38,355 nt of DNA from an uncultured Owenweeksia sp. (GCA_937146805.1 CAKZRR010000034.1:1-38355); one strand, 5' to 3'; numbered from the stretch's first letter, positions 15,760 through 24,261 are shown. Numbers and translations: made by a program. Notes: a model not told the origin generated them from the letters alone.

Positions 15760-15800
15760 ATTCGTCTAATAGGCTCTTTATTAGGTTGATATGGCGTTCG

Positions 15801-16107
15801 CTAACGTGCGTATAAATTTACCTGCGGTGTTGCTTCGCGGTTAGTGGTTTTGCTGCTGCTGTGTCCTAAAAAGGGTTTGGATATATCTAATATCGGTACC
15901 ACTCTCAAGCAAGTGTGCAGCAAAACGGTGTTGTAAATCGTGTAGCCTAATATGTTTTTGGGTACCCAACAATCTAGCCGAATTTTTAAAAACGCTTCGT
16001 AAATTTTGTACCGAATAGCGTTTACCATTCATTTCTTCAAAGAGCCATTTTTTGGTGTATATGCTTTGTAATACCTCCGCAATAAAACTAAGGCATTTTT
16101 TAAAGCA
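15801..16107 (-). pseudogene. Remnant of a tyrosine recombinase (C-terminal catalytic part)
   Basis: Two overlapping frames together give a recombinase C-terminus. One frame (16107 down to about 15870) reads KWLFEEMNGKRYS, LHDLQHRFAAHLLE and SGTDIRYIQTL. The match continues in another frame with FLGHSSSKTT up to the stop at 15801, so there is a frameshift near 15875. The conserved HxLRH catalytic Arg is Gln here (HDLQH), and the N-terminal half and the terminal Tyr are absent. It is therefore inactive. Similar to XerC/D-like and integron/phage integrases of Bacteroidota; the subfamily cannot be decided. It stands at the upstream edge of the cassette-like island, on the same strand. Confidence 0.8.
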
Positions 16108-16170
16108 TTACCATAAAATCAAGCACATAAAATAATCTTGTACCTTAGTGCAAACCAATCTCTATCAAGT

Positions 16171-17730
16171 ATGAAAAAGCTTGTATTCCTTTTCAGTTTT
16201 ATAACCTTCCAATTAGCGGGTCAATCCTTAACTACCAAATCTTTTAATTACCCTTTGCCCATTGGGGTTAGTGATGTTGTGCAGTTGCCGGGAGGCGATT
16301 TGATTATGACGGCCTCGGCCAGTCCTGCTTCATACGATTCAACCATGGCGATATTGATGCGCGTAGATACGGGCTTAAACGTGAAATGGTCTAAACGGTA
16401 CAAGGTGCTGCGTAAAGATGATTTTTCGGTGGTTAAGGTATTAGCAGATGGTAATTTATTGGTGGGAGGAGCCATGCGGCAGCAGTTTACCTTAAACACG
16501 GGAGCTTGCCTTTACAAGTTAGATACTGCAGGCAATGTGCTTTGGCAAACAATGTACGATGGTAGTGGTGATGACCGCGTTTTAAACGTTTTTGAATTGC
16601 CCGATAATACTTTAATGCTCATCATACGATACGGGGTAACCAACAGAGCCGCCCGAATTTTACACCTTAGTAACACCGGTGTTATTCTGTCTCAAAGAGA
16701 ATACGATCATGGGAGTTTTGGCGTAGGGTCCGAAGCGGCCGTTGAGGGTTCTTCTGGAAACTTCTTCGTATCGGGGAATTTTTTTAACGCTAGTGTACCG
16801 GCAGCTCAGTTTTATGTAATGTCTTTTGATACTAGTGGCTTTTCGTGGTTTAAATATTATGATTTTGGACGATTGATTACTTCTAGTTACATCGCCCGCT
16901 ACACACCCGATAATCATTTGATTTTGGCGGGAGCAATACATGATACGCAAACGGTTTCGGGAACCAATATTTGGGTAGCCAAACTAGATGTAAACGGCAA
17001 CGTGGTTTGGGCAAACGAGTACCACCAAAGCCAAACATGGGACGAGGCTCCCTCGGACATTAGTATACAGCCAAACAATGAAATACTGTTGGTAGGCAGG
17101 GTATCAACCGATACCAGTAGAAATACTTTGTTGCTTAAGTTGAATAAAAATGGTGGCATACGTTGGTCACGTGCTTACAGCCAATATCCCTACGAATCCG
17201 GATCTATTATTTACCCCTTGCAAGATGGGCGTTTACTTATGGGCGTAGGGGCTACTAATAATCCCAACTATTTTAGCACTATTGATACTTCTGGAGTGGC
17301 AGGTTGTGGAAACATAGCGGTAAGTCTTTTGGCAGCCAATTTAACGTTGAGTACATCAACTAATGTAATAACCAGTGATAACCCCATGCTTACGGTGGCG
17401 CAGTTGCCTGATACCGCGTATTCGCTGGGCGTAGGTTTGCAGCTTGTTTGCGCAAGCCATACCAATATTTTAGAGAGAGCTTTGCTTGAACCTTCTCTTT
17501 ATCCCAATCCCGTTAAGGAGGAACTGAGGGTGCAAATACCCAAAGAAATAACCCAGCCAACCATTAGTTTAATAGATGTTTTTGGTAGGGTGGCAACAGT
17601 TCGTTTTACCTATAAAAATGGAAGTGCTGTGGTTGACCTGCGCCAAATGCCTGAAGGGATATATGTGATTCAAATTGCAGAGCATGATGGAAGCTGGCAT
17701 TGGCAACAAAAAATATTAAAGACGGATTAA
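16171..17730 (+). CDS. Secreted beta-propeller-like protein with T9SS sorting domain
   Basis: Start chosen at ATG 16171 (MKKLVFLFSFITFQLAGQ, a good signal peptide); the frame upstream starts only at TTG. 519 residues. The body has repeated blade-like units of about 45-50 residues with the pattern L-x-x-G-N-x-x-W-x-x-x-Y (AGNVLWQTMYDGSGDDRVLN, NGNVVWANEYHQSQTWDEAP, NGGIRWSRAYSQ). Each is followed by a D-G-N-x-L-x-G-type turn, as in secreted delta-60/YncE-like propellers. The C-terminus (about 440-519) is a type A T9SS sorting domain (SLYPNPVKEELRVQI ... EGIYVIQI). It should be exported and attached to the cell surface. Ligand unknown. Confidence 0.82.
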   Translation: MKKLVFLFSFITFQLAGQSLTTKSFNYPLPIGVSDVVQLPGGDLIMTASASPASYDSTMAILMRVDTGLNVKWSKRYKVLRKDDFSVVKVLADGNLLVGGAMRQQFTLNTGACLYKLDTAGNVLWQTMYDGSGDDRVLNVFELPDNTLMLIIRYGVTNRAARILHLSNTGVILSQREYDHGSFGVGSEAAVEGSSGNFFVSGNFFNASVPAAQFYVMSFDTSGFSWFKYYDFGRLITSSYIARYTPDNHLILAGAIHDTQTVSGTNIWVAKLDVNGNVVWANEYHQSQTWDEAPSDISIQPNNEILLVGRVSTDTSRNTLLLKLNKNGGIRWSRAYSQYPYESGSIIYPLQDGRLLMGVGATNNPNYFSTIDTSGVAGCGNIAVSLLAANLTLSTSTNVITSDNPMLTVAQLPDTAYSLGVGLQLVCASHTNILERALLEPSLYPNPVKEELRVQIPKEITQPTISLIDVFGRVATVRFTYKNGSAVVDLRQMPEGIYVIQIAEHDGSWHWQQKILKTD

Positions 17731-17811
17731 GCGTATTTTGGGCGAGGCAACTTTTTTAAGTAGCTAAGGTCTAAGGGTTTTGTTGCCAAAGTTTATTCAA
17801 AATCCTTTTCC

Positions 17812-19020
17812 ATGAAGTCTCTTTTTCTTTCCGTCTTGTTATCGGTCACCACTATTTTGTCTGCTCAATGGGCAGCGGTTACCAATTTTTCGGGTGCCAA
17901 CCGATATGCCGCCATGAATTTTACGATACAAAATACTGCCTATATAGTAGGCGGGCTGCGCGAGACATTGGGTGGTTTTGTGGCTTATAATCAGTTATGG
18001 AAATACGATGCCACTAATGATACTTGGTCTCAGGAGATGAATTACCCAGGAGGTAATATTTTTGGAGGTGTGGCATTTGTGATTGATAGCATTGCCTATG
18101 TGGGCTTAGGAAGCAACGAAAATGGAGTAAGGGGAAATCAACTTTGGGCTTTTAACCCTGCTAACGGGCAGTGGACTAAAAAGGCCAATTTACCAGGTAA
18201 TGGCAGAACCTATCCTTTTTATTTTGCCCTAAACGGGAAGGGGTATGTTGGAGGAGGGGATAGATTCAATGGCAGTACGCGCATTTACATGAATGACTTT
18301 TGGGAATACGATCCTAGTACAGATGTTTGGACTAATAAGTCGGATTTCCCAACGGCTGGCCGAGTTGGAATGACGGGGATGTCCATAGGAAGTAGAGCTT
18401 ATGCTGGTTTAGGCGATGATGGTTCCTTTTTCTACAATGATTTTTATGAGTACTCAGCGGTATTAAATACATGGAATCCTTCCACTAGTTTTCCAGGCTC
18501 CAATAGGTCCTTTTGTTCTTCGGTTACGGTAGGCGGTGTAGGCTACCTTATGGGAGGAGAGGATATTACGCAAAATTATACCCGCACTATGTGGTCATTT
18601 GATACCAGCGGCACTTGGGCGCCTTCTTATAATTTTGCTGGAGATGCACGGGCTTCGGCCAACTTTTTTTATGTAGACCAAAGCTTTTATTATGGCCTGG
18701 GTTTAACCGCGGCTAGCGGCACTAATGCTACCAATCGCCTTTGGAAATATGACTTGGGTATGGACTTAAATACAGAGCTGCTTCAAAGCCTAAAGTTGTA
18801 TCCCAACCCTGCTAATGAGAAGTTGTCAATTTCATTGGATGAACCTTTGCGAAATGGGCAAATTAGTATTGTAAACGCACAAGGTGTTTTAATACAAGTG
18901 CATCGTTTTGAGGATGCATCAAGCGTAAACTTAGATGTAAAAACCTTGGAAAATGGCCTGTATTTTGTGAAGATACAGTCAGGAGGAAAAACACATTATG
19001 AGCGCTTTATAAAAGAGTAG
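17812..19020 (+). CDS. Secreted Kelch-repeat protein with T9SS sorting domain
   Basis: 402 residues. Signal peptide 1-18 (ends LSAQ). Five to six Kelch-type blades of about 50 residues recur with the pattern A-Y-V-G-G/L-G ... LW-Y/F-x-P-x-x-x-x-W-T (AYIVGGL, LWKYDATNDTW; AYVGLG, LWAFNPANGQWTKKANLPG; FWEYDPSTDVWTNKSDFPT), making a beta-propeller. Residues about 326-402 are the T9SS type A sorting domain (LKLYPNPANEKLSISL ... NGLYFVKIQSGG). Probably a surface binding protein. It follows the previous T9SS cargo gene by 81 bases and ends at a strong terminator. Confidence 0.88.
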   Translation: MKSLFLSVLLSVTTILSAQWAAVTNFSGANRYAAMNFTIQNTAYIVGGLRETLGGFVAYNQLWKYDATNDTWSQEMNYPGGNIFGGVAFVIDSIAYVGLGSNENGVRGNQLWAFNPANGQWTKKANLPGNGRTYPFYFALNGKGYVGGGDRFNGSTRIYMNDFWEYDPSTDVWTNKSDFPTAGRVGMTGMSIGSRAYAGLGDDGSFFYNDFYEYSAVLNTWNPSTSFPGSNRSFCSSVTVGGVGYLMGGEDITQNYTRTMWSFDTSGTWAPSYNFAGDARASANFFYVDQSFYYGLGLTAASGTNATNRLWKYDLGMDLNTELLQSLKLYPNPANEKLSISLDEPLRNGQISIVNAQGVLIQVHRFEDASSVNLDVKTLENGLYFVKIQSGGKTHYERFIKE

Positions 19021-19037
19021 CCTGTAATAGAAAAGAA

Positions 19038-19086
19038 CAACCCCTTTTAAATGCAGTACAGCATTTAAAAGGGGTTGTTTGTTTTT
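19038..19086 (+). terminator. Strong rho-independent terminator
   Basis: A perfect 17-bp stem, CAACCCCTTTTAAATGC (19038-19054) with its complement at 19061-19077, 6-base loop, then a T-rich tail (TTTGTTTTT). It ends transcription of the Kelch gene and may also serve the convergent gene at 19101. Confidence 0.9.
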
Positions 19087-19100
19087 AGGGAATTGGGTTA

Positions 19101-20333
19101 TTAGTGTTTTATCAATTTTTCGCGAGCCAATGTATTGCCTTGTTTATCTAACACGGTAAGCACGTACAGTCCGGTTTGTAAACTGCTTAAATCCATCGTA
19201 TTCCTCTCTGCTGTTTGTTGCATTATTTCATTCCCGCCAAGGGTAAAAATAGCGATGCGTTGGGCATGAGGTGGTAGATGCTTAAGTTGTAAAGTAGATT
19301 TTACAGGATTGGGATAGAGGCCGATAGGGTGCAGCTGTAGTTTGGTTAGAGACAGGGTTGAACTCACCGAATTGCAAGAGGTATCGTTTTTTTGATCTAA
19401 ATCGTTGGCGATGTTTTCCACCATTACACAGATATTGTAATTGCCACTGGAGGGCGGTGTCCAAAGTTGTTGAAACTTAAACAATACCGAATCGTTGGGC
19501 GCAATAGTGTCGGGATGATTCTGGAGCACCTTATTTCGGATTTGACCATTTACGATATACGCCACATCAAAGTTGGCAATAGGGGTGCTGCCGTAATTTT
19601 TTAACCATGCGATTACCGTATCGGCTGTATTTACAACACTGGCGGCCGCAGGACTGGTTACAGCTACCACTCCTCCATTGGTTACGGGGGCGGTGGTGCC
19701 AGTAAAGGCCAAATCATCTATGTACAAGGATGAAAAGGAGGCGTTCATGCTAGGCACAACAGCCGGATCGGAAGCATAAAATACAACGGTAGCACTATCT
19801 GGGCTAGCAGCCGAAAGATAGGTAAGTGGAATGCTGAATTGTGCAAAGCTGGTATTAATGCTTAATGTAAAATCATTAAAGGCAATGGTGTCTCGCTGCT
19901 GCGTAAGGGCGTTGTATTTTGATAAAAGTACTTGCGCAATGCCCACATAAGAGCCCGCTAGTTTGTAATGACCGGTAAAGGCTACGGGTCTTTTGGTATA
20001 AGGCTCGCCTCCGCCCGAAACATATTGAGTGGTGCTGGCATTAAAGCTGAGTTTGGCTTCACCATTTACCATAATGCCTACAATAGGAGCGCCCGTAAAA
20101 CCAAAAGGGGCCGTTTGTAAATGTGCTGCATGGTTGCCACTGTTTACCGAAGTGCTTTCCTTAAAAAGGCTGTTAATCATGCTGGTAATGTTGTTTACCG
20201 CTTTGTTGGTAGAGGACCAACCATGAGCAGAATCTTGGCTGGTTGATGTGGTAGACCAGTTTTCGAAACCCAGGTTTTGAGCTTGTGCATTTACTAAGCC
20301 TAAGCAAAAGGCCGCTAGAATAATTTTTTTCAT
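19101..20333 (-). CDS. Secreted protein with T9SS sorting domain, CBM/jelly-roll-like
   Basis: 410 residues. Signal peptide 1-18 (ends NAQAQ). N-terminal region (about 20-210) starts NLGFENWS and ends SLYIDDLAFTG, the frame of a jelly-roll carbohydrate-binding-like domain found in Bacteroidota secreted proteins (F-E-x-W ... Y-I-D-D-x). A CARDB/Ig-like domain follows (about 220-325: VVNTADTVIAWLKNYGSTPI ... NYNICVMVENIAND). The C-terminal T9SS type A sorting domain is at about 335-410 (GLYPNPVKSTLQLKHL ... TGLYVLTVLDKQGN). Convergent with the Kelch gene across the terminator. Ligand unknown. Confidence 0.85.
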   Translation of the reverse strand: MKKIILAAFCLGLVNAQAQNLGFENWSTTSTSQDSAHGWSSTNKAVNNITSMINSLFKESTSVNSGNHAAHLQTAPFGFTGAPIVGIMVNGEAKLSFNASTTQYVSGGGEPYTKRPVAFTGHYKLAGSYVGIAQVLLSKYNALTQQRDTIAFNDFTLSINTSFAQFSIPLTYLSAASPDSATVVFYASDPAVVPSMNASFSSLYIDDLAFTGTTAPVTNGGVVAVTSPAAASVVNTADTVIAWLKNYGSTPIANFDVAYIVNGQIRNKVLQNHPDTIAPNDSVLFKFQQLWTPPSSGNYNICVMVENIANDLDQKNDTSCNSVSSTLSLTKLQLHPIGLYPNPVKSTLQLKHLPPHAQRIAIFTLGGNEIMQQTAERNTMDLSSLQTGLYVLTVLDKQGNTLAREKLIKH

Positions 20334-20498
20334 CTGACAGTTTAAGTTTTTTGCGAACCGAAAATAAGATTTCTAATTTGCTACTAAGAGAAAACCTACG
20401 GGTTTAACATTATTTTAAAAAGATGAAAAAAGACCTAAGGAGGTTGCGAGTTTAAAACGATTAATTGCTCTCGATAAAGCCCTGTGCTCCTGATTGTT

Positions 20499-21434
20499 TT
20501 ATTGCCAAGAGGATATAATCTGACTGGCTTCAGAAATGTCTAAACTTTTATGTTTTCTCTTTTCAATACGTTGATGCCGCTTGCTTAAAGTGGTTAAAAA
20601 TTCCAAGTCGGTAAGGTCTTCTACTTGGCCAAGGTGGCTAAGGAAATGGGAAGGTTCTTTTTTAGTTTTAGGAACTATGTTGGGGATAATAAATGTAAGG
20701 GTGCTAAGCCCAGTTTCGCTGCTGCTATCTTTTCTAATAATTACTTTATAAAGAGCATCAGGTACAGCGGCTTTTACCTCGTTGGTTTGTCCTAACCAAA
20801 GAGCCGGAGTTTTATCAAAAAACACGGGGCCACAAACCACCCAAATACGTCCGTATTGATTGGCCCAAGTATTACACTTCTGCTCTAAGTCTTTCCAAAC
20901 ACCATTGTTTTGCCATTGCAGTTGAGGTACAGCATTTAGCACGGTATGCGTATTGTAAGCGGCATTTTTACTCACCCTATCGGCCGAGCTTTTAGGGCAC
21001 ATGTGACCTCGTACAAAGCGGTAATCGGTAGAAACTATTTTAAGATCTCGTGTACCCGAAACAGCGTAAGTTTTATCATCAGGCGCAATACCAACATCAT
21101 GCAGGTCGGTGTCTGTCATCCATTTAGAAGGTCGCCTAGAACTGTGTCTAGAGCCGTCATCTGCTTTTATCTCATAGGCTACCCATTCGGGGATGCCCCA
21201 AATATCGCCTTGTCCATCGCCATTGTCATCGTCATTCGAATCGAAGGAAGAGGTGTAGGCGGCAAACTGATACAGCAAATCGTGTGGTTCTACACCCCAT
21301 TTATTGTGCTCGTAACTAGAGTTAAGCTCAATGGGTTTGTAGCGCCTACTGGGCGGCTCGTGGTACTGGTAAGCCAGTAATCCTACTAACAAAGGTACTA
21401 GCCAAAGGGTTTTGATTTTGAATAGTTTAGTCAT
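20499..21434 (-). CDS. DNA/RNA non-specific endonuclease (NUC1 family), membrane-anchored or secreted
   Basis: 311 residues with an N-terminal hydrophobic helix (about 9-22) without clear cleavage site. The NUC1 core carries VRGHMCPKSSADR (His 144 in the place of the catalytic His of DRGH), then the metal-site region LNAVPQLQWQNNGVWKDLE and GRIWVVCGPVFF. These beta-beta-alpha-metal nucleases degrade DNA and RNA without sequence preference. The usual Asp before RGH is Val. Unusually, an acidic stretch NDDDNGDGQGD (68-77) precedes the core, like a calcium-binding loop. The gene overlaps the upstream lipoprotein gene by ATGA. Likely used for nucleic-acid scavenging outside the cytoplasm. Confidence 0.88.
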   Translation of the reverse strand: MTKLFKIKTLWLVPLLVGLLAYQYHEPPSRRYKPIELNSSYEHNKWGVEPHDLLYQFAAYTSSFDSNDDDNGDGQGDIWGIPEWVAYEIKADDGSRHSSRRPSKWMTDTDLHDVGIAPDDKTYAVSGTRDLKIVSTDYRFVRGHMCPKSSADRVSKNAAYNTHTVLNAVPQLQWQNNGVWKDLEQKCNTWANQYGRIWVVCGPVFFDKTPALWLGQTNEVKAAVPDALYKVIIRKDSSSETGLSTLTFIIPNIVPKTKKEPSHFLSHLGQVEDLTDLEFLTTLSKRHQRIEKRKHKSLDISEASQIISSWQ

Positions 21435-22009
21435 GATATTACCGTGTACCCTTGTTTAAAAATAATCCATTTTCCGGCTTCCTTTTTAAGAAGAAGGCAG
21501 GTGCTTTCACCACAAACAGATCCACAAGAATACGTATACTCAACTAAGGCAAAATCGCCAAAAATGCCGGCTCTAGAGATAGACCAAAAACCTCGTGGAT
21601 ATATTAAGTAGTAATCATTCCAACCTAAAAAGCCATTTTGAAAAAAGCAACTTAGTTCAGAGCTCGTAATTAACTGGGAAGAAATTGGAAAGTTGTCTTT
21701 CCATTTTTCTTCTTTCTCGTTTGCTTTAACGTAAGCATGCCAAACCAAGCTGTCAACTTCAAAGCCCAAATCTGATGAGTCAGGCTTAATCGAAGGGTTG
21801 TAAGAGGAATCCAAAGGCCAGATATTTTGGCGAATGATGAACGGTGCAGTGCCTAGCAATGGTAAAACATCTCCCCATACCATATAATCTGCTGGTTCAA
21901 AAATAGTTGGCTCTTCATGTGTAAAACCGGTACAGCGCTGTTTTAACTCATTTTTTTTACAACTCGTAATTAAAAGAAGAAGTAGTAATGAAGTTGTGAT
22001 TGTTTTCAT
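21431..22009 (-). CDS. Hypothetical lipoprotein upstream of the endonuclease
   Basis: 192 residues. Lipoprotein signal MKTITTSLLLLLLITSC (lipobox ITSC, Cys 17). The mature part has six or more Cys including SCGSVCGESTCLLL (a cluster near the C-terminus) and aromatic stretches. No family recognised. It overlaps the endonuclease start by four bases, so the two are co-translated; it could be a partner, immunity-like or surface-anchoring protein, which is inference only. Confidence 0.7.
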   Translation of the reverse strand: MKTITTSLLLLLLITSCKKNELKQRCTGFTHEEPTIFEPADYMVWGDVLPLLGTAPFIIRQNIWPLDSSYNPSIKPDSSDLGFEVDSLVWHAYVKANEKEEKWKDNFPISSQLITSSELSCFFQNGFLGWNDYYLIYPRGFWSISRAGIFGDFALVEYTYSCGSVCGESTCLLLKKEAGKWIIFKQGYTVIS

Positions 22010-22112
22010 AGAAGATACGCTTAGAATTTACCAAATATACAATCTTAATTAGGGTGTTTTTTTAGCGAAAGATGTTTGCTAGGTTGATACGATAACGGGC
22101 TTCCTTAAAAAA

Positions 22113-22709
22113 CTAAGATCGAGCAAATTTTAGAAGAAGAAGGTAGTCGTTTTTGTCTGCAGCTTTTAATGCTGTGAGATAAGTGTTTCGAGCCTGCCCC
22201 TGTTTGATGAGGTTTTGCGCACCCCATGTAAATACAGGTTGATGGAATATTTTATCAATAATAATATCTGCCATTAGTCTGCTATGTCTGCCATTTCCAT
22301 TTGAAAAACAATGGATGCTCACAATGCGATGTTTAAAGCGAATGGCTATTTCATCTGGTGAGTAGGTTTTGTTAATTACCCAAAATAGGGCGTCTTCTAG
22401 TAGTATTTTTAACGCGGTTGGGATCTGCCATTTGTCAATACCAAGATTTTTATCCGATTTCCTGAATTGCCCCGCCCATTTCCACACTTCGCTGTACATG
22501 CGCTTGTGTAGGTTTTTAACAAATCGTTCCGTGAAAATTGTTTCAGCTTTTAAGGAGCGACTCAAAACCCATTGGATTGCTTCTTCAATATTTTGCTGTT
22601 CAAATTCATCTAAATCGCTACGAGTAGTGATGGTTGGAATCAATAGGCCCTCCTTCTCTTCTTCGTCCAAAGGCGTTTGTCCGTCAGTATAATCTAGATT
22701 TAGTCCCAC
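22113..22709 (-). CDS. Fic-domain protein, 'mobile mystery protein B' type
   Basis: 198 residues, GTG start. The Fic active site is HCFSNGNGRHSR (133-144), with His 133 and the GNGR phosphate loop intact and Asn in the place of the common Asp/Glu. The N-terminal helices include ERFVKNLHKRMYSEVWKWAGQFR, matching the beta-hairpin and helices of small Fic proteins. It should transfer AMP or another nucleotide phosphate to a target protein. This arrangement, Fic protein after an HTH gene with a 10-base overlap, is the mobile mystery A/B pair (TIGR02612/02613), frequent on islands and likely a toxin-antitoxin-like module. Confidence 0.9.
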   Translation of the reverse strand: MGLNLDYTDGQTPLDEEEKEGLLIPTITTRSDLDEFEQQNIEEAIQWVLSRSLKAETIFTERFVKNLHKRMYSEVWKWAGQFRKSDKNLGIDKWQIPTALKILLEDALFWVINKTYSPDEIAIRFKHRIVSIHCFSNGNGRHSRLMADIIIDKIFHQPVFTWGAQNLIKQGQARNTYLTALKAADKNDYLLLLKFARS

Positions 22710-23158
22710 AGCGCTTTGGGCATTTCGCGTTTTAGTTCTTCCGTTCTTTCCTCAATCGCTTTTTTGATTCGCTCTTTAGAGTTTTCCTGATCTTCCAGCT
22801 TCATAGTATTGGAAGTTCTAGACACTATTTGAATAGCCAATTCTCTAGCTTTTCGGTCAATCAAAGCTTCTAGCGAACCATCTTTAGGAACCAATCCATA
22901 CACGAGCTCCATGTCTAAAGCATTTGCGGCTTGGCGAAGAGAGTTTAAAGTGATGGAGCCGTCTTGTTCGCGTTGTTCAATGGTACTTGCCGCTTGCTTA
23001 GAAATGGAGAGTCTAGTCCCCAGCTGCTGAAGAGTTATGCCCAAAGCAGACCGAATAGCTTTTAACCAACCAACCGAAGGAGTGGTCTCTTGTCGCAAGG
23101 AGGAGTGTCTCTTGAGTTTAGACTCAAGCTGTTGTATTTGTAGTGTACGTTTTTTCAT
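22700..23158 (-). CDS. HTH regulator, 'mobile mystery protein A' type
   Basis: Start set at ATG 23158 (MKKRTLQIQQLESKL); the frame upstream has only TTG within the operator. 152 residues. An XRE-type helix-turn-helix is visible at about 31-80: GWLKAIRSALGITLQQLG, then the recognition part SISKQAASTIEQREQDGSI. The end is charged and helical (ERIKKAIEERTEELKREM). Paired with the Fic gene it overlaps by 10 bases, it would act as the repressor or antitoxin of the module. Binding sites with TTGACW lie directly upstream. Confidence 0.88.
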   Translation of the reverse strand: MKKRTLQIQQLESKLKRHSSLRQETTPSVGWLKAIRSALGITLQQLGTRLSISKQAASTIEQREQDGSITLNSLRQAANALDMELVYGLVPKDGSLEALIDRKARELAIQIVSRTSNTMKLEDQENSKERIKKAIEERTEELKREMPKALWD

Positions 23159-23161
23159 TTT

Positions 23162-23247
23162 AGTCAATATGTAAGTTGACTATTAAATGGCAAAAGTAAG
23201 CTTATAAGTTGACAAATGCAACATTAAAGTTAATCTATATGTTGACT
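23162..23247 (-). promoter_or_regulatory. Promoter with repeated TTGAC operators of the mobile mystery operon
   Basis: AGTCAA (23162-23167) and TTGACT (23176-23181) form an exact inverted repeat with an 8-base gap just before the ATG. Related sites are TTGACA (23209-23214) and TTGACT (23242-23247), each following TAT/TATAAG-type bases. On the minus strand TTG (23221-23219), 20 bases, TACTTTTG (23198-23191) fits a Bacteroidota promoter. One operator copy lies inside the spacer and one downstream, the set-up of autorepression. Confidence 0.55.
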
Positions 23248-23316
23248 TATGAGTTGAAAAAAATGATTTTGAGGGAAAGGCAACCCGATACAATCAACCG
23301 TCTAATAGTTTGGAAT

Positions 23317-23967
23317 CTATTTTGAGTTAGTCTCTTTTAATTTAAGTTGTGATGTTGCAGAGTCATAGAATAATCGTTCTTCTATTGACCTAAGAATGAT
23401 ACGCGCGGTATCTGTATATCCTCCGTGAATATAAGTTTGTGTAACTGTATCCCCATTCATTACAAAAATGCTATCGCTAAATGAGATATCATAATAATCC
23501 TTAGCCATTTGAATTTTTTTCTCAAGGTTAATCAGTCTCTGATAAGAACTTTTTGCATTCTTTCTTATGCTATCATTTTCCTTAACTAGCTGAGGATAAC
23601 TAATAATTTCACTTCCAGAGTAAAAAACAGTAAGTCTGTTATGACCTAATGTCGAGTCAAAATTTACCTTAAGGATTTCATCAACTACTGAATCTGTAAC
23701 CTGCATTTGATTAATATGTTGATGAAGTTGTTCGTTTTCACCAGTAGTTAAACCAATAAAATATATAGCCGTAAACAATGCCACCGTAAGCACCATTACC
23801 ATATTTCTCAACCCTGTCAGTCCTTTTTTAATTTCTATTATTCTTTCCAAAATAGAACTGATTTCATCATCACTAATATCAGGATTTGATCTCTTTATTG
23901 AAAGAATGCTCTTCCTTATGAAATTAAGGGAAGATTTTAAGGACTCAGATTTTGCTTTACTTTTCAT
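23317..23967 (-). CDS. Single-pass membrane protein with coiled coil, unknown function
   Basis: 216 residues. The N-terminus is basic and helical (about 1-55), followed by one membrane segment (about 57-74, MVMVLTVALFTAIYFIGL), then coiled-coil and mixed sequence (NDSIRKNAKSSYQRLINLEKK). No family recognised. It overlaps the preceding small membrane gene by 11 bases, so the two form an operon. AT-rich, between the mobile mystery pair and hutU. Confidence 0.6.
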   Translation of the reverse strand: MKSKAKSESLKSSLNFIRKSILSIKRSNPDISDDEISSILERIIEIKKGLTGLRNMVMVLTVALFTAIYFIGLTTGENEQLHQHINQMQVTDSVVDEILKVNFDSTLGHNRLTVFYSGSEIISYPQLVKENDSIRKNAKSSYQRLINLEKKIQMAKDYYDISFSDSIFVMNGDTVTQTYIHGGYTDTARIILRSIEERLFYDSATSQLKLKETNSK

Positions 23968-24202
23968 CTGTGCCTTGAGGTTTATTCTTTATACTTTCAT
24001 TTTCCAATTTTAGTATATTAATTTCAAAAATTAATTGTTGAACCTCCTTAAAGTTTTTTTGTTTCAAATCAATTATTTCTGAATTTTTTATGTGATCCTT
24101 ATAATGCGACCCCGCAGTGAATCCCAGTCCAAATAGCGCAAGGATCGTCAATAATTGCCCTATTGTCGTACCTAATAATTTTATGGGATTACTAATTGAC
24201 AT
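23957..24202 (-). CDS. Small membrane protein, operon partner of the 216-aa protein
   Basis: 81 residues: one membrane helix at about 8-28 (LGTTIGQLLTILALFGLGFTAG) and a C-terminal coiled coil (IIDLKQKNFKEVQQLIFEIN). The size, single helix and coiled coil resemble regulatory or scaffolding membrane peptides, but no family is recognised. Upstream partner of the gene at 23317, overlapping it by 11 bases. Confidence 0.55.
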   Translation of the reverse strand: MSISNPIKLLGTTIGQLLTILALFGLGFTAGSHYKDHIKNSEIIDLKQKNFKEVQQLIFEINILKLENESIKNKPQGTDEK

Positions 24203-24261
24203 CTTAATTTTTCTTTAAAAAAAGTATTTTGGATTCTAACGAATATAGTGCATTTAATTTT

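Noticed and set aside
10603-16107. Calling the island a standard integron
   Set aside because: The recombinase remnant lacks features needed to call it IntI, the palindromes vary from 30 to 90 bases, and the R boxes are imperfect; the claim is kept as a candidate only.
20946-21380. 144-residue plus-strand frame
   Set aside because: It is the antisense shadow of the NUC1 endonuclease gene, with no domain of its own.
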